NCBI RefSeq assembly: GCF_022024175.1
Contig: NZ_CP091794.1
Coordinates: 124,001 to 188,000 of the forward strand
Length of the DNA: 64,000 nt
Reading direction: 5' to 3'
From: Prevotella communis
Lineage (GTDB): Bacteria; Bacteroidota; Bacteroidia; Bacteroidales; Bacteroidaceae
Every line of letters begins with the position of its first letter. Positions within the stretch are counted from its first letter, which is position 1. Positions 17,683-26,478 of this stretch are shown piece by piece. A model generated the notes under the pieces. It saw only the letters and a list, made by a program, of their open reading frames with translations. It was not told where the DNA came from and ran no database searches. A program made the translations under genes and the position numbers.

Positions 17683-19629
17683 ATGATAAAGAAATTTATT
17701 TTATTTGGAACAGCCGTTACTGCGATAGTAACAGGTCTTGTCAGTTGTTCGCATGACTTTGAAGGTAATAACCTGAGTCAGGCGGAGATAGCTTATCGCA
17801 CAAGTTTTGTGAAGACATTCGGCGTGCCTGCTGCCGATCAGGACTGGGGCTTTGGCTCAGACGAGACAGCTGGTGCACGTATGACACGCACAATACAGCC
17901 CTCTTATAATTTCCCCTCTGATGCTGCTGCCACTAAGTTCCTGGCAGCCGTGCCTGACGGTGTCCAGAAACTGACCCAGAATGTAGGTCGTGCCAATAAT
18001 TATATTGACGAGACCTGGCAGGGCGATCTGAATATCTGGGGCGGTGCTACTGCCGAGGGTAATTGGCAGGACCGCTCTGGTGGCGTGCTTTATATTAAGG
18101 GCAACTGCGACTTCTCAGACAGGTCATTCTATTTCGATGGTAACTCTGAGCTCTATCTGCTGGAAGGTGCTACCCTGACATTGAATGCCAACAATGCTGC
18201 TAACTTGCAGCAAAATACCATGATTTATATGGCTGCCGGCTCCAAGATTGTGACACCTGGTGAGCTGAAGCTGAATAATGGCTTGCATATCTATAACCAC
18301 GGTTCTATCGAGGCTAATAAGTTGTCAACCAACAGTAATAGTCTGCTCTATAATGTGGGTAAGGTGACTGTGGCTACGAAGATTTCTGTGGAAAACAATC
18401 TCTCTGTTGTGGTGAACGACGGTATCATCATGGCTGCCGACCTGAACACAGCTGGTAGTGGTAAGATAGAGAACAACGACTCTGTACGTATCACAGGTAC
18501 TACTTTCGTGAATAGTAACGACAACACATGGGTGAACAATGGTCACTACCACACGGGCAACTTTATCTATAACGCTGCCAGCGATGAGGTGATTAATAAC
18601 TGTCGCCTTACTGTAGACGAGGACTTCAACATCAACCTGGGTGATAACCCTGGCAATGGTAACTTCAAGATGGACGCTGGTTCAGGTGTTGTCACTAAGA
18701 ATTTCAATGGTGGTGGCAACTGGGCTAAGAACTACTCAACAGGCAGGAGTGCTTTCAACGGCGGTCCCTTCTATGTCTATATGGGCGCCAACTCTGTGTT
18801 CAAGGTTACTGGCACCTGTACACTGAACGCCACCAAGGCCGACTATGGCTTCTATGGTCCTGAGACAGGCGGCTATGCTGTGCTGGATGCCAAGGAAATC
18901 AAGAAGGGTGCCGATAACCAGGGCTATGAGGTGACCTATGGTAATAACCTCTATGTCTATACCGAGAACCACTTTGGTAATGGCTATTCCGGTCAGTATC
19001 CTTATATCGACTTCAAGGGTAATGCCAAGATTTTCGCACCTGGTTTCGAGGATGGCAAGCCTGCTATCACGATTCAGCCCTCACGTTGCTGTGCTGGTTT
19101 CGCCGGCAGTGGCAGCGAAGGTGAAGGCGAAGGCGGTGAATCTGGCGACACACCAGAACTGACGCCTGATGTACGTATTATCGCTGAGGACTTGAGTGCT
19201 TCTGAGTCGTCTGACTTCGACTTTAACGACGTGGTCTTTGATGTGACCTTCACCTCAAATACCTCTGCTCTTGTGACGCTGCAGGCTGCTGGTGGTACGC
19301 TGCCCCTGACAGTTGCTGGCGTAGAGGTTCACGATATGTTTGGTGTTAGTACCTCTACGATGGTCAATACCCTTGCAGGTCATAAGACTGATTATCCTTC
19401 TGTATCTTTTGAGATTACTGGTATCGACAAGTCTAAGCGTGGCCGTGATATTGAGATTCTGGTGCTGAAGGGGGATGAGTGGTGCCCGCTGGAGGCTCAT
19501 CAGGGTATTCCTGCTGCCAAGATTGCCGTGAAGCCCACCTTCGTATGGTGCGACGAGTACGAGGCAATCGAAAGCAGATATCCTTTGTTCAGGGACTGGG
19601 TCCAGAACAGAGAAGTGATTTGGTACTAA
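17683..19629 (+). CDS. LruC/DUF4842 domain lipoprotein (3 of 3)
   Basis: 648 aa. Lipoprotein signal MIKKFILFGTAVTAIVTG...VSC (lipid Cys22). The shared motif appears as FGVPAADQDWGF (about 46-57). A beta-helix-like region rich in N and G (about 100-440; repeated forms such as NNGLHIYNHGSIEANKL and NNDSVRITGTTFVNS) follows, then an acidic low-complexity linker GSGSEGEGEGGESGD (about 473-487), and a C-terminal LruC domain with SSDFDFNDVVFDV (about 505-517) through to the end. Same layout as LruC gene 1 with a different linker. Likely a surface-displayed repeat protein; ligand unknown. Confidence 0.85.
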   Translation: MIKKFILFGTAVTAIVTGLVSCSHDFEGNNLSQAEIAYRTSFVKTFGVPAADQDWGFGSDETAGARMTRTIQPSYNFPSDAAATKFLAAVPDGVQKLTQNVGRANNYIDETWQGDLNIWGGATAEGNWQDRSGGVLYIKGNCDFSDRSFYFDGNSELYLLEGATLTLNANNAANLQQNTMIYMAAGSKIVTPGELKLNNGLHIYNHGSIEANKLSTNSNSLLYNVGKVTVATKISVENNLSVVVNDGIIMAADLNTAGSGKIENNDSVRITGTTFVNSNDNTWVNNGHYHTGNFIYNAASDEVINNCRLTVDEDFNINLGDNPGNGNFKMDAGSGVVTKNFNGGGNWAKNYSTGRSAFNGGPFYVYMGANSVFKVTGTCTLNATKADYGFYGPETGGYAVLDAKEIKKGADNQGYEVTYGNNLYVYTENHFGNGYSGQYPYIDFKGNAKIFAPGFEDGKPAITIQPSRCCAGFAGSGSEGEGEGGESGDTPELTPDVRIIAEDLSASESSDFDFNDVVFDVTFTSNTSALVTLQAAGGTLPLTVAGVEVHDMFGVSTSTMVNTLAGHKTDYPSVSFEITGIDKSKRGRDIEILVLKGDEWCPLEAHQGIPAAKIAVKPTFVWCDEYEAIESRYPLFRDWVQNREVIWY

Positions 19630-19651
19630 TAAATTTTACCATAGAATACAC

Positions 19652-19690
19652 AAGGAGGGCGACCGTGAATGCGGTTGCTCTTCTTTTTTG
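19652..19690 (+). terminator. Intrinsic terminator after LruC gene 3
   Basis: GGGCGACCG pairs (with G-T pairs) with CGGTTGCTC, followed by TTCTTTTTT. Confidence 0.7.
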
Positions 19691-19702
19691 TTAAAGAATT
19701 GG

Positions 19703-19731
19703 TTGAAATTCAATATTTATTCGTAACTTTG
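19703..19731 (+). promoter_or_regulatory. Promoter of the spmAB-like operon
   Basis: TTG at 19703-19705 and TAACTTTG at 19724-19731. The ATG follows at 19740, so the leader is only a few nt. Confidence 0.65.
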
Positions 19732-19739
19732 CAAGCTGT

Positions 19740-20972
19740 ATGGTACTGAATTATATTTGGATAGCGTTTTTCGTCATCGCATTCATCGTGGCATTGGTGC
19801 GACTGATTTTCTGGGGCGACTTCGAGGTCTTCCCCGCTATGATGGATTCTACGTTTTCCTCATCGAAGACGGCGTTTGAGATCTCCTTAGGCCTGACGGG
19901 CGTGTTGTCGCTCTGGCTGGGCGTGATGAAGATTGGCGAGAAGGGTGGTGTGGTCAATGTGCTGGCTCGACTGCTGTCGCCTCTGTTCGTGCGTCTGTTT
20001 CCTGACGTGCCCAAGGGTCATCCCGTGACAGGCAGTATCTTCATGAATATCGCCGCCAATATGCTGGGACTTGACAATGCGGCCACACCATTGGGCCTCA
20101 AGGCGATGGAACAGTTGCAGGAGATCAATCCTAAGAAGGACACCGCCTCGAATCCCATGATTATGTTCCTGGTGCTCAATACCAGCGGACTGACGCTGAT
20201 ACCAGTCTCTATCCTTGTGTATCGTGCCCAGATGGGTGCTGCCCAGCCCACGGATGTGTTTATCCCCATCCTGCTGGCCACCTTCTTCTCTACCATCATG
20301 GGTGTGCTGATCACCTCTATCTACCAGCATATCAACCTGTTCAACCGTACCATCATCCTGACGCTGGGTGGTGCCTGTGTGCTGGTGTCTGCTGTTATCT
20401 GGGGCTTCAGCCGGTTGGATGGCGAGACGATGAATATCGTCAGCACCACCGTGGCCAATATCCTCCTGATGATGATCATCATGGCCTTTATCCTGGCTGG
20501 CGTCTTCAAGAAGGTGAATGTCTATGATGCCTTTATCGAGGGAGCGAAAGATGGTTTCACTACTGCCATCCGTATCATCCCCTACCTGGTGGCTATCCTC
20601 GTGGGTATCGGCGTGTTCCGGGCCTCTGGTGCTATGGATTACGTGATTCAGGGCATCGGTTCCCTGGTTGAGGCCTGTGGCATCGACAGCGATTTTGTGG
20701 CAGCCTTGCCCACGGCAATGATGAAACCCCTCTCTGGCAGTGGTGCCCGTGGTATGATGGTTGATGCGATGACCACCTATGGTGCCGACTCGTTCGTGGG
20801 TCGCCTGTCGTGTGTCTTCCAGGGTTCTACAGATACCACCTTCTATATCCTGGCTGTCTATTTCGGCAGTGTGGGCATCCGCTATACCCGTCATGCTGTG
20901 GCTTGCGGCTTGCTGGCCGATCTGGCAGGTATCATTGCTGCGATATTTATATCCTATCTATTCTTTGCATAA
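19740..20972 (+). CDS. Fused SpmA/SpmB-type membrane protein (nucleoside recognition domain)
   Basis: 410 aa, about ten membrane segments. Two Gate (nucleoside-recognition) modules in tandem: the first half (about 1-200) resembles spore maturation protein A (TAFEISLGLTGVLSLWLGVMKIGEKGG, LGLDNAATPLGLKAMEQLQ), the second (about 225-408) resembles SpmB (FKKVNVYDAFIEGAKDGF, MKPLSGSGARGMMVDAM, GSTDTTFYILAVYFGSVG). Such fusions are usual in Bacteroidetes, which do not sporulate; the transported substrate is unknown. The flippase gene starts 6 nt after its stop, so they form an operon. Confidence 0.9.
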   Translation: MVLNYIWIAFFVIAFIVALVRLIFWGDFEVFPAMMDSTFSSSKTAFEISLGLTGVLSLWLGVMKIGEKGGVVNVLARLLSPLFVRLFPDVPKGHPVTGSIFMNIAANMLGLDNAATPLGLKAMEQLQEINPKKDTASNPMIMFLVLNTSGLTLIPVSILVYRAQMGAAQPTDVFIPILLATFFSTIMGVLITSIYQHINLFNRTIILTLGGACVLVSAVIWGFSRLDGETMNIVSTTVANILLMMIIMAFILAGVFKKVNVYDAFIEGAKDGFTTAIRIIPYLVAILVGIGVFRASGAMDYVIQGIGSLVEACGIDSDFVAALPTAMMKPLSGSGARGMMVDAMTTYGADSFVGRLSCVFQGSTDTTFYILAVYFGSVGIRYTRHAVACGLLADLAGIIAAIFISYLFFA

Positions 20973-20978
20973 AAAGAA

Positions 20979-22436
20979 ATGGCAAATCTTAAATCACTTG
21001 TAAAAGACACGGCCATCTATGGTCTTTCCAGTATTGTAGGCAGATTCCTGAACTATCTGCTGGTGCCGCTCTACACACACTACATGCCCAAGGCATCGGG
21101 CGACTATGGTGTGAGCACGAATATCTATGCCTATACGGCACTCATTCTGGTACTTCTCACCTTTGGCATGGAGACCACGCTATTTCGCTTTGCCAACGAT
21201 GAGCGCCATAAGCCCGACACGGTCTTCTCGATGGCGATGGCGGTGGTGGGGTCGCTGACGCTGGTGTTTCTGCTGCTCATCTTTGGCTTTATCACACCTA
21301 TCAGTAACAGTCTGGGCTATGCCGAGCATCCAGACTATCTGTTGATGATGGCGGTGGTGGTGGCACTCGATGCCCTGCAGGCTATCCCCTTCAGCTACCT
21401 GCGATTCCAGAAGCGTCCTATCCGTTTCGCATTGCTGAAGATGCTGTTTATCGTACTCAACATTGGTCTTAACGTCCTCTATTTCGTATGGTTGGGTAAG
21501 ACATCAGTATTCTATGTCTTCTTCATCAACCTGCTGTGTACAGGATTCATTACCTTCTTCTTCATCCCAGGACTGTTCAGCATCAAGTGGCAGTTCGACG
21601 GCAAACTGCTCAAGCAGATGCTGGCCTATTCCTGGCCTATCCTTGTGCTGGGTATTGCAGGTATCCTCAACCAGGTGGCCGACAAGATTATCTTCCCCTT
21701 GGTCTATCCTGATGAGGCTGAGGCCAACGTGCAACTGGGTATCTATGGCTCGTGTGTGAAGATAGCTATGATTATGGCGATGATCACGCAGGCCTTCCGC
21801 TATGCCTACGAACCTATTGTCTTTGCCAAGAGCAAGGATGCCGACAAGACGGAATACTATGCCTCGGCCATGAAATACTTCTTGATATTCACCCTGCTAG
21901 CCTTCCTCTGTGTGGTGGGCTGGATGCCTATCCTGCAGCATATCATTGGCGAGGAGTATCGCGAGGGACTGGGTGTGGTGCCTATCGTAATGGCCGCCGA
22001 GATTATGATGGGTGTCTATTTCAACCTGTCGTTCTGGTATAAGTTGATCGACAAGACCATCTATGGTGCCTGGTTCTCCCTGGCAGGCTGTCTGGTGCTC
22101 TTTGCCGTCAATATCATCTTTATCCCCAAATATGGTTATTGGGCCTGTGCCTGGGGCGGTGTGGCCGGCTATGGCACGGCGATGGTGCTCAGCTATATCG
22201 TGGGTCAGATCAAGAATCCTATTCCTTATCCTATGAAGGAAATCGCTGTCTATGTGCTGATTACGATTGTTCTCACCGCTTTCATATATGGCCATGAGGT
22301 CTGGTTCCACGATGGAATCTTCGCCATACCTTTCAATACTATGTGTATTGTTTTCTTTGTGGCCTATATCATCCACAAGGACCTGCCTTTGAGCAGTCTC
22401 CCCGTTATTGGTAAAAAATTCAGGAAAACAAAATAA
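20979..22436 (+). CDS. Polysaccharide flippase (Wzx/MATE-like)
   Basis: 485 aa with about 14 hydrophobic segments. The start (LKSLVKDTAIYGLSSIVGRFLNYLLVPLYTHYM) is typical of lipopolysaccharide/exopolysaccharide flippases, which move lipid-linked glycan units across the inner membrane. No glycosyltransferases are adjacent, so this is likely a stand-alone member of the family that sits beside housekeeping genes in Bacteroidales. Substrate not known. Part of the operon 19740-24529 or longer (gap to the next gene 14 nt). Confidence 0.9.
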   Translation: MANLKSLVKDTAIYGLSSIVGRFLNYLLVPLYTHYMPKASGDYGVSTNIYAYTALILVLLTFGMETTLFRFANDERHKPDTVFSMAMAVVGSLTLVFLLLIFGFITPISNSLGYAEHPDYLLMMAVVVALDALQAIPFSYLRFQKRPIRFALLKMLFIVLNIGLNVLYFVWLGKTSVFYVFFINLLCTGFITFFFIPGLFSIKWQFDGKLLKQMLAYSWPILVLGIAGILNQVADKIIFPLVYPDEAEANVQLGIYGSCVKIAMIMAMITQAFRYAYEPIVFAKSKDADKTEYYASAMKYFLIFTLLAFLCVVGWMPILQHIIGEEYREGLGVVPIVMAAEIMMGVYFNLSFWYKLIDKTIYGAWFSLAGCLVLFAVNIIFIPKYGYWACAWGGVAGYGTAMVLSYIVGQIKNPIPYPMKEIAVYVLITIVLTAFIYGHEVWFHDGIFAIPFNTMCIVFFVAYIIHKDLPLSSLPVIGKKFRKTK

Positions 22437-22450
22437 AAAAACAGTTCAAC

Positions 22451-24529
22451 ATGAAAAAGATTCTAGTATCACTAGTTACACTCGTAACTACTCTGATTCC
22501 CGCTCATGCCGATGAGGGCATGTGGACGCTTTACAACCTGCCCCATGCTGTCTATGAGCAGATGAAGGGCTATGGTTATAGTCTGCCTTACGAAAAACTT
22601 TATCAGGCCGACGATGCCATCATGCATGCCGTTGTCAATTTCTCTGGCTATTGCTCTGGTGTCGTTGTATCACCCGATGGACTGGTGTTTACTAATCACC
22701 ACTGTGGCTTCGAGGCTATCCGCTCTCATTCTACTGTAGAGCACGACTATATGCTGAATGGTTTTTATGCCAAGAGCTATGAGGAGGAGTTGCCTAATAA
22801 GGATATGTTCGTGAGTTTTATGGTGGAGCAGAAGGATATCACCGATACCCTGATGGCGCATGGCTTTGATAAGATGACAAAGGAGCACAAGACCGTTTTC
22901 CTCGACTCCATCGAGAATGTGATGTCTAAGGAGGTGAAGGCCAACGACTCTACGTTACGTCTGGAAATATTGCCTTTCTACGAGGGTAACCGCTATTTCG
23001 CTACCACCTATCGCGACTTCACCGACCTGCGCCTGGTGTTCACCATTCCTAAGTCGATGGGTAAGTTTGGCGGCGAGACCGATAACTGGATGTGGCCCCG
23101 TCAGACCTGCGACTTCTCTGTGTTCCGCATCTATGCCGACCCCAAGACCAACGGGCCTGCAGACTACTCCAAGGATAACGTGCCTTATCATCCTGAACAC
23201 TGGGCACGCATCTCCAACGAGGGCTATCAGGAGGGCTCGTTCTCTATGACCATGGGTTATCCTGGCAGCACCAGCCGTTACCTTTCAAGCTATGGCATTC
23301 AGGAGCGCTATGTCCAGAATGCTGTCCGTGCCCAGGTGCGTGGTGTGAAGCAGGAGGTGATGAAGCGCCACATGGATGCTTCTGAGGCTGTGCGTATCAA
23401 GTACGACTCTAAGTATGCCCAGTCGTCCAATTACTGGAAGAACTCTATCGGTATGAACAAATGTATCGATTCCATCGGCCTGATTCAGCAGAAACAGCAG
23501 TTCGAGGCACAGCTTCAGCAGTGGCTCCGCGAGAGTGGTTATCTGGCTGGAAAACTGGATTTTGCCAAGATGGAGCGTCTGTATAAGAAACGTATGGAGG
23601 TGATGGAGGCCTTGATGTTGTGGGGCGAGACTTTCCGTCGCACGGATGAGTTGTCAACCCGCGCCCTCTTCGTGCACAACGGTGCCAGTCCTAAGGGCAC
23701 CGGCAAGCGTCAGACCATCACCATCAAGGATAATAGTGAGACCTTTGATGCTGCTACCGACTGCGAGACGCTGGGCACCTTGCTGAAGAACTATCGTGCT
23801 AAGTTGAATGATCAGCGATTCCTGCCCGATTGTTTTAAGACTATCGACAAGGACTTTGGTGGCGATTGTCAGAAATATGCCGATTACCTCTATACCAAGT
23901 CAAAGTTGATGAAGAAAAAGGCACGTCTTTATCCTAATAAGAAATCCTTTATGAAGGATCCTGGTGTCAGCTTTGGTCTTGACATCACCGAGGTGATGCA
24001 GGCGCTGCGTGTGGAGATTCAGGCTATCAACGACTCTATCGATGAGCAGGAGCAGTATCTCTGCGCTGCCAAACTGCGTATGGAGGAGGACCTGCCCCAC
24101 TATAGTGACGCTAATTTCACCATGCGTCTGTCTTATGGACAGGTGAAGGAGTACAACCTTGGCGGAAAGCCTTCTGGCTTCCAGACCTATGCTCCCAGCA
24201 TGGTGAAGAAGATGAAAACAGGTGACGCCATCGAGGATTATAAGGTACAGCCCGAGATGATTTCTCTGTTGGAAGGTGCTGGTAATATGCCGCTTTGCTT
24301 CCTTACCACCAATGATATCACGGGTGGTAACTCAGGTTCGCCTATGTTTGACGCTCAGAACCGTCTTATCGGTCTGGCTTTCGATGGCAACTGGGACAGC
24401 CTCTCCAGCGATATCTTCTTCGATAGCCAGTTGGCCCGTTGCATCGGTGTGGATATCCGCTATGTCCTCTTTATGATGGATAAGTGGGGCCATGCCGACC
24501 GACTGCTGAAAGAAATGGATAGAAGGTAA
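22451..24529 (+). CDS. S46 family dipeptidyl peptidase, DPP7 type
   Basis: 692 aa. Signal peptide to about residue 20 (IPAHA-DEG). Chymotrypsin-fold exopeptidase: catalytic His84 in TNHHCG, the Asp in the ETDNWMWPRQTCDF region, and Ser628 in GGNSGSP. Family enzymes remove dipeptides from peptide N-termini in the periplasm of asaccharolytic and other Bacteroidetes. The residue 18 positions after the catalytic Ser is Gly646 (FDGN); in the family Gly here marks DPP7 (hydrophobic P1) and Arg marks DPP11 (Asp/Glu P1). The stop codon TAA sits in the left arm of a 24-bp inverted repeat that reaches into the next gene. Confidence 0.93.
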   Translation: MKKILVSLVTLVTTLIPAHADEGMWTLYNLPHAVYEQMKGYGYSLPYEKLYQADDAIMHAVVNFSGYCSGVVVSPDGLVFTNHHCGFEAIRSHSTVEHDYMLNGFYAKSYEEELPNKDMFVSFMVEQKDITDTLMAHGFDKMTKEHKTVFLDSIENVMSKEVKANDSTLRLEILPFYEGNRYFATTYRDFTDLRLVFTIPKSMGKFGGETDNWMWPRQTCDFSVFRIYADPKTNGPADYSKDNVPYHPEHWARISNEGYQEGSFSMTMGYPGSTSRYLSSYGIQERYVQNAVRAQVRGVKQEVMKRHMDASEAVRIKYDSKYAQSSNYWKNSIGMNKCIDSIGLIQQKQQFEAQLQQWLRESGYLAGKLDFAKMERLYKKRMEVMEALMLWGETFRRTDELSTRALFVHNGASPKGTGKRQTITIKDNSETFDAATDCETLGTLLKNYRAKLNDQRFLPDCFKTIDKDFGGDCQKYADYLYTKSKLMKKKARLYPNKKSFMKDPGVSFGLDITEVMQALRVEIQAINDSIDEQEQYLCAAKLRMEEDLPHYSDANFTMRLSYGQVKEYNLGGKPSGFQTYAPSMVKKMKTGDAIEDYKVQPEMISLLEGAGNMPLCFLTTNDITGGNSGSPMFDAQNRLIGLAFDGNWDSLSSDIFFDSQLARCIGVDIRYVLFMMDKWGHADRLLKEMDRR

Positions 24530-24628
24530 AAAGGTAAAAAAGTAAAAAGGTAAGATGGTGAACGTTCATACTAAGTTCGTATGGGTATTGAGTGTTTTAC
24601 CTTTTTACCTTTTTACTTTTTTACCTTT
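24530..24628. repeat. 24-bp inverted repeat built of GGTAAAAA units
   Basis: 24530-24553 (AAGGTAAAAAAGTAAAAAGG core) is the exact reverse complement of 24605-24628, with 51 nt between. Each arm is made of 7-8 nt units (GGTAAAAA and its complement TTTTTACC). The right arm encodes part of the signal peptide of the next gene. Confidence 0.88.
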
Positions 24629-25763
24629 AAATGCACAACTTGCTCGCTATCGTTATGATTTCACCCTTGATTGTGCAAATTTCGTCGATACCATCGCTAT
24701 AGAGTGGGAGCGCGGACAGGTACTCCTGCCTGTAGAGATTGGTGGCAGGAGTTATCGTTTTCTCTTTGATACGGGTGCTGCACAGGCTGTGGTCTATGCT
24801 GACTCGCCCATCGATGGGTGTCGTCCTGCAGGTCTTATTCGTTCTCAGGATGCTACAGGTGCCATAGATACCGTACAGCTGGTGACGCTGCCTCCAGTCT
24901 CCTTGGGACACCTTACTTTGACGGGATGTCAGGCCACCATTCTTCGTCGCCCTGTAGCAGGTAGGAATATTGATGGAATCATAGGCTTTGATCTGATTAA
25001 TCGCGGGCTGAGCGCAAAGATTGATGTAAACCACCGTCTGCTTATCCTTACCGATTGCAAAGATTTCTTTCGCAACGAACAGACTTTCCCTGCCCGTTAT
25101 AAACTGAAGTATCACGTACCTTATATTAAGGTCTGTCCTGCAGGACGATTCAAGGAATTTACGCTCTTTGATACAGGCAGTCGTTCGCTCTATGGCATAA
25201 GTCGTCAGAGCTTTGATGCCTGTCGTGCAAAGATAGGTGCTGAGGCCGACTCTCTTATAGAGGGGCGCTCTCAGGGACGCCATGCTATCGGTCATTTTGG
25301 TAGCGAGCGGCTTAGTGAGGTGTTTTTCCTGCATCTGCAGCGTCTTAGTGCCTTTGATCATGCTTTCTGCGATGTCCATACGGTGACCACGCAGGGCGAG
25401 TCTCATCTTGGTGCTGGTCTTCTGAACTATGGTGCTGTGATATTCCTGCCCCACAAGAAGCGCATCTGTTTCCAGCCGTACAACCAGCAGGTGCAGACAA
25501 CGGTCGGCAACCGTCAACAGGATATCGCCTTTGTGCCTGAAGGGGCTATGCCCTCTGTGGGTTTGATTTGGGAACAGGGTGAGCCTTATCGGTTAGGCTT
25601 CCGTCAGGGCGATATCATCACGAAGATAGATGATACTCCTATCCTCAGTTTCACGCAATTTGTGACCTATCCCTTTATCATAGGTCGGGAATATCTCTTT
25701 ACTGTAAAAGACCCTCGTGGCTTCTCTCGTCAGATTCGTTGGACGCGACTGAGGAATCGCTAA
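24555..25763 (+). CDS. Exported retropepsin-like aspartyl protease with PDZ domain
   Basis: 402 aa. The signal peptide core (VLPFYLFTFLPLNAQ, residues about 13-28) is encoded by the right arm of an inverted repeat. Two aspartyl-protease half sites are visible: FLFDTGAAQ (about 69-77) and FTLFDTGSRS (about 207-216), as in clan AA proteins with two pepsin-like lobes. A C-terminal PDZ domain (about 320-400: YRLGFRQGDIITKIDDTPI) should bind peptide C-termini or gate the active site. Downstream of the S46 peptidase, so periplasmic peptide breakdown is a reasonable shared role. The substrate is not known. Confidence 0.85.
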   Translation: MVNVHTKFVWVLSVLPFYLFTFLPLNAQLARYRYDFTLDCANFVDTIAIEWERGQVLLPVEIGGRSYRFLFDTGAAQAVVYADSPIDGCRPAGLIRSQDATGAIDTVQLVTLPPVSLGHLTLTGCQATILRRPVAGRNIDGIIGFDLINRGLSAKIDVNHRLLILTDCKDFFRNEQTFPARYKLKYHVPYIKVCPAGRFKEFTLFDTGSRSLYGISRQSFDACRAKIGAEADSLIEGRSQGRHAIGHFGSERLSEVFFLHLQRLSAFDHAFCDVHTVTTQGESHLGAGLLNYGAVIFLPHKKRICFQPYNQQVQTTVGNRQQDIAFVPEGAMPSVGLIWEQGEPYRLGFRQGDIITKIDDTPILSFTQFVTYPFIIGREYLFTVKDPRGFSRQIRWTRLRNR

Positions 25764-25777
25764 TACGCATAAAGAAA

Positions 25778-25807
25778 TCAGGAGAACGCATCACTGCGGT
25801 CTCCTGA
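25778..25807. terminator. Hairpin between convergent genes
   Basis: TCAGGAGA (25778-25785) pairs with TCTCCTGA (25800-25807). On the minus strand it is followed by TTTCTTT, so it most likely ends the lipocalin-like gene at 25848. Confidence 0.55.
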
Positions 25808-25847
25808 ATAGCTAAGCTAAAACTAAAACTTTTGATGATTATTTACA

Positions 25848-26345
25848 TTATTTGAAGATATTCTGCTTCATCATCTGCTGAACGTCAGCAGGTGGATTCT
25901 GTGTCTTGCAGCAGTCAATGAGGTATTTACGCAGCTTCTCAGGCATCTTGACCTTCTTCCAGATGTCGAAACGCTTATGCTCCCATACGCCTTTAAAGGT
26001 GTTCTTGTCTATCATTATCATAGCATCCTTGATCTTCTCACGTCCCATCTCGCTGTACCAGCCGTCTTTGAAGGTGTAGGTGCCGTACTCATGAGGAGAC
26101 ACCGCGCACTTGCCGTTCTTGTCCATCGTGATCATAGCACAGGCATACTCGCCATCAGGTCCGTAGTACTTAAACTGTGTGTAGCCCATTTCCTTGCCAC
26201 ATACAATCTTCTTCTCGCCCTTCCACTGCATAGACTCCATGATCCATGTGCCTACGAGTTCTTTGTCGTCAACTTTGGCGTTCTGGGCATCTGCCTGCAT
26301 CACGCACATAAGAGCAAGTGTCAAAATGAAAAATACTTTCTTCAT
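25848..26345 (-). CDS. Secreted lipocalin-like protein (DUF4488-like)
   Basis: 165 aa from the ATG at 26345 (a longer open frame upstream is crossed by the promoter and is not used). Signal peptide MKKVFFILTLALMCVMQADA. The mature part begins DKELVGTWIMESMQW, the usual opening of lipocalin-like domains, with further strands GPDGEYACAMITMD, EYGTYTFKDGWY and KNTFKGVWEHKRFDIWKKV. Two adjacent Cys near the end (LIDCCK). DUF4488 is my best guess at the family. It has its own promoter and lies downstream of a membrane-bound regulator whose outer domain starts in a similar way (LQGVWQLSE). Ligand unknown. Confidence 0.7.
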   Translation of the reverse strand: MKKVFFILTLALMCVMQADAQNAKVDDKELVGTWIMESMQWKGEKKIVCGKEMGYTQFKYYGPDGEYACAMITMDKNGKCAVSPHEYGTYTFKDGWYSEMGREKIKDAMIMIDKNTFKGVWEHKRFDIWKKVKMPEKLRKYLIDCCKTQNPPADVQQMMKQNIFK

Positions 26346-26392
26346 ACGTTTTAAGTTTTTTATTTGGTTAAACATTGATAGAATTGACGCTG

Positions 26393-26400
26393 CAAAGATA
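26393..26400 (-). promoter_or_regulatory. -7 promoter box of the lipocalin-like gene
   Basis: TATCTTTG on the minus strand, about 47 nt before the ATG at 26345; it separates this gene from the regulator gene upstream. Confidence 0.65.
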
Positions 26401-26478
26401 TGCACTTTCCAACGAAGAATCAAGTTTTTTATTTCGCATATCCTTCGCATTGTCGATGCGAACAGTTTGCGAACTGCC

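Noticed and set aside
16222-19629. Fimbrial (FimA/Mfa-type) identity for the LruC lipoproteins
   Set aside because: The lipobox and beta-rich look are similar, but the D-x-D-x-N-D-V-V signature and the repeats fit LruC/DUF4842 better and no usher or tip genes are present.
19887-20894. Long antisense open frame (335 codons) opposite the SpmAB-like gene
   Set aside because: Rich in His, Gln and Asp with no domain logic; a shadow produced by codon use of the membrane protein on the other strand. The same goes for long frames opposite ribF (43129-44052), GH51 (11637-12284) and CE15-GH8 (58415-59470).
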